This document shows, one piece after another, positions 16,482 through 22,829 of a stretch of DNA of 64,000 nucleotides (the stretch's first letter is position 1; each line of letters starts with the position of its first letter). Source of the stretch: Roseiarcus sp050012775 (lineage in GTDB: Bacteria; Pseudomonadota; Alphaproteobacteria; Rhizobiales; Beijerinckiaceae); contig JBEKGN010000001.1 in assembly GCA_050012775.1 (NCBI GenBank), forward strand, positions 248,001-312,000. The letters are read 5' to 3'. The notes below the pieces were generated by a model, which was not told the DNA's origin, did not search any database, and was given only the letters and a program-made list of their open reading frames with translations. A program made the translations under genes and the position numbers.

Positions 16482-17030
16482 ATGGGTCGTCACGACGGGT
16501 CGACGCAGAGCTTGCTGGCGGCCGACGAGCCTGCGGCGAAGACGATTTCCTTCATCCACAAGCTCGCCGCCTCGGACGCATTCAAGTCCCTGTTCAAAGA
16601 GGGCATGACCCTGGTCGAAGAAGCGGCGGCCTATCTCGACGGCCCCGGGCGGCAGGAGTCGCGGCAGTTGCGCCGCCCCGTCGCCTTGGCCTATGCGACG
16701 GAGAGCATGCGGCTCACGACGCGGCTCATGCAGGTCGCCTCCTGGCTGCTGCTCCAGCGCGCGGTCAACGAGGGAGAATTGACGACGGCGCAGGCCTTGT
16801 CCGAGAAGCACAGGGTCCGGCTCGCCGAGCAGGATATCGCCTGCGGCGCCGATCTGTTCGAAGAACTCCCGCCGGCCCTGCGCCAATTCAGCCTGAAATC
16901 CCTGCGCCTGCAAGCGCGCGTCGCGCATCTCGACCAGTCGATGGCGGTCGCCAACGGGCTCGCTCCGGCGCCGCGGCGCTCGGCGGTGGCCACCCAGGTC
17001 GAGCTGCTTCGGGAGGCCTTCGCGCGATAG
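16482..17030 (+). CDS. rcdA: RcdA, regulator of CtrA degradation (DUF1465)
   Basis: A 182-residue helical protein of the DUF1465 family, which contains Caulobacter RcdA, the adaptor that helps deliver CtrA to ClpXP at the cell pole. Recognisable parts are FKEGMTLVEEAAAYLDG near residue 38, YATESMRLTTRLMQVASWLL near 75, and ALRQFSLKSLRLQARVAHLD in the last helix. The disordered Ala-rich tail follows. AGGAGA seven bases before ATG 16482 sets the start. A perfect CtrA box lies upstream, giving a loop in which CtrA would raise its own degradation factor. Confidence 0.85.
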   Translation: MGRHDGSTQSLLAADEPAAKTISFIHKLAASDAFKSLFKEGMTLVEEAAAYLDGPGRQESRQLRRPVALAYATESMRLTTRLMQVASWLLLQRAVNEGELTTAQALSEKHRVRLAEQDIACGADLFEELPPALRQFSLKSLRLQARVAHLDQSMAVANGLAPAPRRSAVATQVELLREAFAR

Positions 17031-17140
17031 TTCGCGCCCGGCGCGCCGGCGAGATTTGGCGAGCCCCTGGGGTTGCGCGGCCGCACTTTTGGCCGCATTG
17101 GTCGGCAATGTTCGCTCGAACGGAAATTTGACCGCCCGCC

Positions 17141-17779
17141 ATGGCCGCCGCTTCCTCCTGCCGCCTCTATCTCATCACGCCGCCTTTGAGCGGCGCCGAC
17201 CTTGACGCCTTTGCGCCGCGCTTCGCCGAGGCGCTCGGCGCCGGGGACGTGGCGAGCGCGCTCGTGCGCGTCGCCCCCGGCGCCGAAGGCGACGCCAAAC
17301 GAATCGTCCAGCGCCTCGTCGAACTGGCGGCGCCGCGCGACGTCGCGACGCTCGTCGAAAACGACGCGCGGCTGGTCGCGCGCGTCGGCGCGGACGGCGC
17401 GCATATCAACGGGGTCGGAGCGGAACTCGCCGAAGCCCTGGCCAGCCTCCATCCCGCGCGCATCGTCGGGGCGGGGAGCTTACGCTCGCGCGACGACGCG
17501 ATGACGGCGGGCGAGGCGGGCGCGGATTACGTCATGTTCGGCGAGCCGCGGCGCGACGGCTACACGCCGCCCCTCGCCGAGACGGTCGAGCGCACCGCCT
17601 GGTGGGCGGAAATTTTCCAGACGCCCTGCGTCGCCTTCGCCGGCGCGCTCGACGCCGTGGCGCCCTTGACGGCGGCGGGAGCGGATTTCGTCGCGCTCGG
17701 CGACGCCATCTGGCTGGCGCCGTCGGCGGCGGCGGCGATGGCCGAGGCGCAGGCGCTTGTGGCGAAAGCGACGGTCTGA
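17141..17779 (+). CDS. Thiamine phosphate synthase-like protein (ThiE/TenI family)
   Basis: A 212-residue TIM-barrel protein. RLYLITPP at residue 8 is the standard ThiE first strand, DGAHINGVG lies where ThiE has the DGVHLGQ loop, and GADYVMFG is close to the ADYVGFG strand. ThiE joins the pyrimidine and thiazole halves of thiamine. The glutamine of DGVHLGQ is replaced here (DGAHINGVG), and this shorter alphaproteobacterial branch is often annotated only as ThiE-like, so catalysis is not certain. No other thi genes are near. It ends six bases before a Sel1 protein gene. Confidence 0.7.
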   Translation: MAAASSCRLYLITPPLSGADLDAFAPRFAEALGAGDVASALVRVAPGAEGDAKRIVQRLVELAAPRDVATLVENDARLVARVGADGAHINGVGAELAEALASLHPARIVGAGSLRSRDDAMTAGEAGADYVMFGEPRRDGYTPPLAETVERTAWWAEIFQTPCVAFAGALDAVAPLTAAGADFVALGDAIWLAPSAAAAMAEAQALVAKATV

Positions 17780-17785
17780 CGGTCC

Positions 17786-18778
17786 ATGAAAAAAGCGATC
17801 CACGCAGGCTTCGCGCTCATTCTCGCTCTGGCCGCGCCAGTCGCGCCGCGCGCGCAGACCTTCTCGCCGCCCTACGCGCCGCCTCGCCAAGGCGCCGGCG
17901 CGACGCCCGCGCAGGGCCAGATTCCTGCTCAGGGCCCTGCGCCCGATCTGGCGTTCGGCGCCTATCAGCGCGGCTATTACATGACCGCGTTCAGGGAAGC
18001 GATGAAGCGCCTCGCGGCGAACCCCGGGGACGCCGCCGCAATGACCTTGATCGGCGAGATCTATCGCGACGGCTACGCGGTCCGACGGGACGTGGCGGAG
18101 GCTGCGCACTGGTATCGTCTGGCGAGCGGCCTCGGCGACCGCGAGGCGGCGTTCGCCCTTGGCGCGCTCCTGCTCAACGGCGCCGCCGGCGTCGACAAGG
18201 ATCGCGCCGGCGCCAAGGCGCAGTTCGAAAAGGCCGCGGCGCAAGGCCAGGCAGGAGCGCTCTACAATCTCGGCGTCATGGCGATCGAGGGCGACGGCGC
18301 CGACAAGCCCGATTTCGCCAAGGCCGCCGATTATTTTCGCCGCGCCGCCGAGGCCGGCGAGGACAACGGCGCTTATTCCTACGGCGTTCTGCTGCGCGAG
18401 GGGCGCGGCGTTCCGCTCGATATCGAGGAAAGCGCGCATTGGCTCAAACGCGCCGCCGACGCCGGCATCATCGCCGGCCAGGTCGAATATGCGATCATGC
18501 TGTTCAATGGCGTCGGCGTCGAAAAGAACGAGGCCGCGGCGGCCAAGATCTTTCTCATAGCGGCGGCGCGCAACAACCCGATCGCGCAAAACCGCCTCGC
18601 CCATCTCTATGTCAGCGGTCGCGGCGTGCCCCGCGACCTGGTCGAAGCGGCGACGTGGAATCGCTTCGCCAAAGCCGGCGGCATCGACGACCCCGAACTC
18701 GACGCCGCGACCGCCAATCTGACGCCGGAGCAAAACGAGCGCGTCAATCAACTCGTGCGCCGTCAGGCGTCGTTTTAG
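17786..18778 (+). CDS. Exported Sel1-repeat (TPR-like) protein
   Basis: A 330-residue protein with an N-terminal signal peptide (MKKAIHAGFALILALAAP, likely cleaved after PRA) and a Pro/Gln-rich linker to about residue 50. The rest is a run of Sel1 repeats of about 36 residues, each with the AxxWYRxAAxxGxxxA pattern (for example AAHWYRLASGLGDREAAFAL and SAHWLKRAADAGIIAGQVEYA). Sel1 proteins are scaffolds for protein contacts in the periplasm or envelope. It starts six bases after the ThiE-like gene, so co-transcription is likely, though no functional tie is obvious. Confidence 0.85.
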   Translation: MKKAIHAGFALILALAAPVAPRAQTFSPPYAPPRQGAGATPAQGQIPAQGPAPDLAFGAYQRGYYMTAFREAMKRLAANPGDAAAMTLIGEIYRDGYAVRRDVAEAAHWYRLASGLGDREAAFALGALLLNGAAGVDKDRAGAKAQFEKAAAQGQAGALYNLGVMAIEGDGADKPDFAKAADYFRRAAEAGEDNGAYSYGVLLREGRGVPLDIEESAHWLKRAADAGIIAGQVEYAIMLFNGVGVEKNEAAAAKIFLIAAARNNPIAQNRLAHLYVSGRGVPRDLVEAATWNRFAKAGGIDDPELDAATANLTPEQNERVNQLVRRQASF

Positions 18779-18817
18779 CCTCAGCGGCTTGCCAGCGAAG
18801 GATTCGCTCAAACCTCT

Positions 18818-19321
18818 TCAGTGCGAAAATCGCGGCCCGCGCCGGGCCTCGGCGAGGGCCTCGGCGAGCGTCGTCGCGAATTCCGCCTTCTGGTCCGGGC
18901 CGAGGAATTTGGCGACCTCCCAGCGCCGGCCGCGGCTGAGCAGCGACAGCCGTTGCGGCCCGAATTCCTGGTGATCGACGCGCTCGATGCGCACCCAGGC
19001 CGGATTGAACCGCCATTCCCGCCGCGCGCCGCGCGCGCTCACCCGCGCGAACAGCAATTGGAAATAGGTGAGATGAAAGTCCTCGTAGGCGCGCGCGGCG
19101 CGAAAATTGGCGCGGAAGGCCAAATAGAGCAAGGCGACGTCGAGCCCGAAGAAGCCGACGATCGGCCACGCGCCGATGAGATAGAACGGCAGGCTGACGA
19201 CCGCGCTCACGGCGAAAGTCGCCGCCATCAAGATACGCACGGCGGCGGGATCGAGCGACCTGTGCGGCGTCAGCCGCACCGCGAGAATCGGCGATTCGTT
19301 GGTCAGGGGCGCATCAATCAT
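18818..19321 (-). CDS. DUF2244 family membrane protein
   Basis: A 167-residue protein with two adjacent membrane segments between about residues 29 and 68, then a soluble C-terminal domain that contains FLGPDQKAEFATTLAEAL. The start LTPHRSLDP and the two-helix hairpin are the DUF2244 pattern found across alphaproteobacteria. Function is unknown. It is divergent from nth with 62 bases between the starts, a common pairing in this group. Confidence 0.8.
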   Translation of the reverse strand: MIDAPLTNESPILAVRLTPHRSLDPAAVRILMAATFAVSAVVSLPFYLIGAWPIVGFFGLDVALLYLAFRANFRAARAYEDFHLTYFQLLFARVSARGARREWRFNPAWVRIERVDHQEFGPQRLSLLSRGRRWEVAKFLGPDQKAEFATTLAEALAEARRGPRFSH

Positions 19322-19383
19322 GCCCGGCCTCGAGCGCGGCGACCGCCCTTGGCGGTTCCGCGACGCCCGACTATAAAGCGGAC

Positions 19384-20082
19384 ATGGCGCAACGCAAATC
19401 GGCAGTCACCGCTTCGTCGGGCCGGCGGGCGGGCAAGTCCGCCGCCGCGGCGCGCGGCCGCGCGGCAGCGATTTTCGAGCGGCTCGCCGCGGCTTGTCCC
19501 GATCCCAAGAGCGAGCTCGAATACGTCAATCCCTTCACCTTGCTCGTCGCCGTCGTCCTGTCGGCGCAAGCGACCGACGCCGGCGTCAACAAGGCGACGC
19601 GCGCGCTCTTCGCCATCGCCGATACGCCGGCCAAGATGGCGGCGCTCGGCGAGGCCGGGCTGACCGAGCGGATCAAGACGATCGGCCTCTACAGGAACAA
19701 GGCGAAGAACGTCATCGCGCTCTCGAAGGCGCTCTTGCGCGATCATGGCGGGGAAGTCCCTTGCGATCGCGACGCGCTCGAGGCCTTGCCGGGCGTCGGG
19801 CGCAAGACGGCCAATGTCGTGCTCAACGTCGCCTTCGGCGAGCCGACCATCGCCGTCGACACCCATGTCTTTCGCGTTTCCAACCGCATTCCGCTGGCGC
19901 GCGGCAAGACCCCGCGCGAAGTCGAGGACGGGCTGATGAAGATCATCCCCGAACGCTTCCTGACGCACGCGCACCACTGGCTGATCCTGCACGGCCGCTA
20001 CGTCTGCAAGGCGCGCAATCCGGCGTGCGGGGCGTGCGTGATCGCGGACTTGTGCGAATACGAGGGGAAGACGGGGGCGTAA
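19384..20082 (+). CDS. nth: Endonuclease III
   Basis: A 232-residue DNA glycosylase/AP lyase that removes oxidised pyrimidines. The helix-hairpin-helix LEALPGVGRKTANVVLN carries the catalytic lysine, VDTHVFRVSNR carries the catalytic aspartate, and the C-terminus has the iron-sulfur loop C-x6-C-x2-C-x5-C (CKARNPACGACVIADLC). All catalytic residues are present. The first 30 residues are a basic Ala/Arg-rich extension typical of alphaproteobacterial Nth. Confidence 0.95.
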   Translation: MAQRKSAVTASSGRRAGKSAAAARGRAAAIFERLAAACPDPKSELEYVNPFTLLVAVVLSAQATDAGVNKATRALFAIADTPAKMAALGEAGLTERIKTIGLYRNKAKNVIALSKALLRDHGGEVPCDRDALEALPGVGRKTANVVLNVAFGEPTIAVDTHVFRVSNRIPLARGKTPREVEDGLMKIIPERFLTHAHHWLILHGRYVCKARNPACGACVIADLCEYEGKTGA

Positions 20083-20115
20083 TCGGTCGGCTCTCAGGGC
20101 CCGCCTTTCCCCGCG

Positions 20116-20868
20116 TCACCGCCCGCCCGAGACGGTCAGCACCGACCCCGTCGTGTACGCGGCGGCCGGCGACATCAGATAAGCGACGGCCTCGGCGATA
20201 TTCTCCGGAGCGCCCATCTTGCCCATCGGAATGCCTTGCAGCACCCGTTCCAGGGTCGCCGGGGAAGCCATCACCGGGGCGGTCATGTCGGAGGCGATCA
20301 TGCCGGGCGCGACGGCGTTGACGCGCACGCCCTCGCGCGCCACTTCGTTGGCGAGGCCGCGCGTGAAGCTCTCGATCGCGCCCTTGGTGGCCGCGTAAGG
20401 CACGAGCCCGGGAAGCCCGCCGAGGCGGGCGGCGACCGACGAAATGTTGACGATCGCGCCGCCCTTGCCGCCATGCAGCGTCGACAGCCGGCGCACGGCT
20501 TCCTTTGCGCAGAGCATCGCGCCGACGACATTGACCGCGAAGAGCCGCGCGAGCTCGGCCGGGTCGAGACTGTCGACGCGGGTGGCCGCGCCGATGATCC
20601 CCGCGTTGTTGACGAGGCCCGCCAAGGCTCCGAGCGCGTCGACCGCGACGTCGAACAGCTTCTCGACCGCCCGCGAATCCGCCACGTCGGCGCCGAACGC
20701 CTGCGCGCGCCCCCCGGCTTCGAGAATCGTCGCCACGACGCCATGCGCCGCAGCCGCGTCCGAGGCGTAATTCACTGCGACGGCGTAGCCTGCCGACGCC
20801 AGCTTCCGGCAGGTGGCCGCGCCGATGCCGCGCGCACCGCCGGTGACGATGACCAGACCGTTCGTCAT
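20116..20868 (-). CDS. Short-chain dehydrogenase/reductase (glucose 1-dehydrogenase/FabG-like)
   Basis: A 250-residue classical SDR. It has the cofactor motif TGGARGIG at residue 10, NNAGI near 88, catalytic serine in NISSVAARLGG, and YAATKGA with the catalytic Tyr and Lys. The C-terminus TTGSVLTVSGGR is the usual oligomer edge. ATG 20868 (MTNGLVIVTGG) puts the Rossmann fold at the very start; a start 63 bases upstream would add a Cys-rich tail without family support. The substrate is not predictable from sequence. It is convergent with nth. Confidence 0.85.
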   Translation of the reverse strand: MTNGLVIVTGGARGIGAATCRKLASAGYAVAVNYASDAAAAHGVVATILEAGGRAQAFGADVADSRAVEKLFDVAVDALGALAGLVNNAGIIGAATRVDSLDPAELARLFAVNVVGAMLCAKEAVRRLSTLHGGKGGAIVNISSVAARLGGLPGLVPYAATKGAIESFTRGLANEVAREGVRVNAVAPGMIASDMTAPVMASPATLERVLQGIPMGKMGAPENIAEAVAYLMSPAAAYTTGSVLTVSGGR

Positions 20869-21044
20869 GATGATTTTCCCGACGCTTTCGCAGGGGCAGC
20901 CGGCATTGGCTGGCCAATGCCAACAAGCCACTGCGCGCGATGACCGTCAAGCGTCGTCGGCGCACGCGCCGCGCGCGCCGGATCACGAATCGGCGCGCAT
21001 GGGAAGGCAAGACCATTCAGGCGAAACGCGCCTCGCCCGATCGC

Positions 21045-21320
21045 CTATTCCGCCGCCGCGACCGCCGGTTCGAGGACTCCCGCTCCGTCCGCCAGCGCCT
21101 CATTCAGCTTGGCGCGGTCCAGTTCCCCTTCCGGCGCCGAGATCACGATCGCGGCAAGGCCGTTGCCGCAGATATCGGCGAGCGCGCGGCGTTCCGACGT
21201 GAACTTGTCGATCCCCGGCGCCATCGCCATGCCCGGCGCGAGCGCGGGATTGACCACGGCCAGCGTGACGAAGCCGGCGCCGGTGACGCCCGAAGCGCCT
21301 TTCGAGGTCAACGATTCGCG
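21045..21320 (-). pseudogene. dctA: C-terminal remnant of C4-dicarboxylate transporter DctA
   Basis: The frame from about 21320 down to TAG 21045 encodes roughly 90 residues matching only the C-terminus of DctA: LTSKGASGVTGAGFVTLAVV, then GIDKFTSERRALADICGNGL, then GELDRAKLNEAL. In DctA this is the last membrane region and tail of a protein of about 440 residues. The N-terminal 350 residues are absent. The segment between the two blocks is shortened by several residues, and the upstream frame runs into tRNA-His. It is therefore a decayed fragment, not a working transporter. Confidence 0.8.
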
Positions 21321-21357
21321 CCGGCGACCATGAGGCTGAAGCCGCTTCGCGTCCCGA

Positions 21358-21434
21358 TGGTACCGCCACCCCGGCTCGAACGGGGGACCTCTAGATCCAC
21401 AATCTAGCGCTCTAACCAACTGAGCTATGGCGGC
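21358..21434 (-). tRNA. tRNA-His (GTG)
   Basis: A 77-base cloverleaf on the minus strand with encoded CCA. The acceptor stem is GCCGCCA paired with TGGCGGT (including a G-U pair at 1-72), the D-arm contains AGCTCAGTTGGTTAGAGC, the anticodon loop TTGTGGA gives GTG, and the T-arm is CCCCG TTCGAGC CGGGG. The discriminator base is A73, so the usual G-1:C73 pair of tRNA-His cannot form. That loss is known from an alphaproteobacterial clade. Confidence 0.95.
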
Positions 21435-21523
21435 CCGGACGGCGACGGCCGGGAAACTAGATTCAAAGCCCCGCCGTTGCAAGGCCCAAGCCGCGAATCG
21501 TTCGAGGCGGCTGCAACCCACGC

Positions 21524-21557
21524 AAAAAAGAGCGCCGCCCCGAGACGGGGCGGCGCT
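21524..21557 (-). terminator. Rho-independent terminator after the phasin genes
   Basis: On the minus strand an 11-bp perfect stem (21547-21557 with 21531-21541) closes a 5-base loop and is followed after C by six T's (21524-21529). It lies 48 bases after the stop of the first phasin gene and ends the phasin transcript before tRNA-His. Confidence 0.9.
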
Positions 21558-21604
21558 GCGGAGCGGCGCGAGGGAGGAGGCGCGCCGCTTCGCGAAGGGA
21601 ATTC

Positions 21605-22150
21605 TTAGACCGCGATCTTGAAGGTCTTGGCGACCTGTTCCTTGATCGGCTCGGCCGCTTCGGTGGCGAGCTTCTGCGCAAGCGCGCCGATTTCCTTGCT
21701 CTGACCGGTGATCGCATCGATCTGCTTGCGCGTAAATTCACCCTGCAGCGCCACGTAGTCCGCGACATTCTTGACCGCGAAAACGGATTTGACGAAATCG
21801 AAGTTGGCGTCGACATTGGCGCGCAGGGCCTCGAGGGCCTTGGCGTTGATCGCGACCACGCCCGCTTTCGCCGCGGCGTAGCTGCTCTCGAGGGCGTTGG
21901 ACGCTTCGTCCGCCGCGGTTTTCGCCTTAGCGTAAGTCGCGCGCGTCTCGGAAAGGCCCTTTTCGACGACGGAACGCAAGTTGCCCTGCAACTCGGTCAG
22001 GGAAGCGACGGGCGCTTCCAGGGCCTTGGCGGCCTCGCTCAGGGATGCGGAAAGGGCCGGAACCGGCGCTTCCACGGCGGCGGGGGCCGGGGCGTCGAAA
22101 GCGGTCGGGGCGGGCGTGACGGCGGCGGTCTTCTTGGGGGCTGTGGCCAT
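21605..22150 (-). CDS. Phasin family protein
   Basis: A 181-residue helical protein. The first 50 residues are Ala/Pro-rich and disordered. From about residue 55 it has the phasin pattern ending in FDFVKSVFAVKNVADYVALQ, GEFTRKQIDAITGQSKEIGA and a final amphipathic helix. Phasins coat polyhydroxybutyrate granules and control their size and number. ATG 22150 (MATAPKKTAAV) is chosen over an in-frame ATG 21 bases upstream. It follows another phasin gene by 57 bases on the same strand, so the two are probably one transcript ended by the terminator downstream. Confidence 0.88.
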   Translation of the reverse strand: MATAPKKTAAVTPAPTAFDAPAPAAVEAPVPALSASLSEAAKALEAPVASLTELQGNLRSVVEKGLSETRATYAKAKTAADEASNALESSYAAAKAGVVAINAKALEALRANVDANFDFVKSVFAVKNVADYVALQGEFTRKQIDAITGQSKEIGALAQKLATEAAEPIKEQVAKTFKIAV

Positions 22151-22207
22151 GATCGGGTTTCCTTCAGTCAAAGTCGGTCTTGCGGATTTTAGGGGTTTAT
22201 CGAGCGC

Positions 22208-22573
22208 TCACTTCGCGCCGGGGGTCGCGCTCTTCTGGATCAACGCGCCGATTTCCTTGGCTTGAGCCTGAAGAGCGCTCAGCTGCGCCTTGAGAAATTC
22301 GCTTTGCAGCGCGAAAGCTTCCTGCGGATCTTTCGCCTGCACCAGCTTGTGCGCGAGATCGAACGCGGCGTTCACATTCTGCTCGGCGAAGCCGAAAACC
22401 TGGACGCCGACCGATTTGACGCTGCTCTGCGTGGTCTCGGCGGCGCCGTCGACCGTTCCGACCGCCTTCTGAGCGACCGAAACGAAGCCTTCGAACGCCT
22501 TGCGCGCCTGTTCGACGCTCCGCTCGGCAAAATCGCGCAATTCATTAGGGATTTCAAACGGGGCATTGGCCAT
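22208..22573 (-). CDS. Phasin family protein (short form)
   Basis: A 121-residue phasin of the compact alphaproteobacterial type: FEIPNELRDFAERSVEQARK at the start, FGFAEQNVNAAFDLAHKLVQ in the middle, and EAFALQSEFLKAQLSALQAQ near the end, all amphipathic helix. It should bind the surface of PHB granules. ATG 22573 (MANAPFEIPNEL) matches the family start. A clear promoter and a PhaR-like operator lie 50-80 bases upstream, so its expression probably follows the PHB level. Confidence 0.92.
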   Translation of the reverse strand: MANAPFEIPNELRDFAERSVEQARKAFEGFVSVAQKAVGTVDGAAETTQSSVKSVGVQVFGFAEQNVNAAFDLAHKLVQAKDPQEAFALQSEFLKAQLSALQAQAKEIGALIQKSATPGAK

Positions 22574-22621
22574 GACGATCCTCACCTTCTGAGCCTGAAA
22601 TCGGCGCTCTTATCGTTTATA

Positions 22622-22652
22622 TATATAGCCGAGTTTTTGTTGCAGTGCAACA
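22622..22652 (-). promoter_or_regulatory. Phasin promoter with overlapping PhaR-like operator
   Basis: On the minus strand TTGCAC (22645-22650), a 17-base spacer and TATATA (22622-22627) form a good sigma-70 promoter about 50 bases before the short phasin gene. A perfect 15-base palindrome TGTTGCAGTGCAACA (22638-22652) covers the -35 box. Its TGCA-centred arms resemble the TTGC/GCAA sites bound by PhaR, the repressor that leaves phasin promoters when PHB accumulates. The PhaR assignment is from memory of that motif. Confidence 0.7.
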
Positions 22653-22829
22653 TGATTTTTGCGCCGCAGCGCGAATCTTAACCCTGACGTCACGCGACCG
22701 CCCCTGCGCCATGGACGAAATGCGAGCGAAAGCGTTAAGCTTTTGGTAAGGATCGAGGCGGGATCGCCGCTCGCGTCGCTCCGGCCCTTCGACAGGCCTA
22801 TTTCGCCGAACGAGATCGCATCGCCGCCC

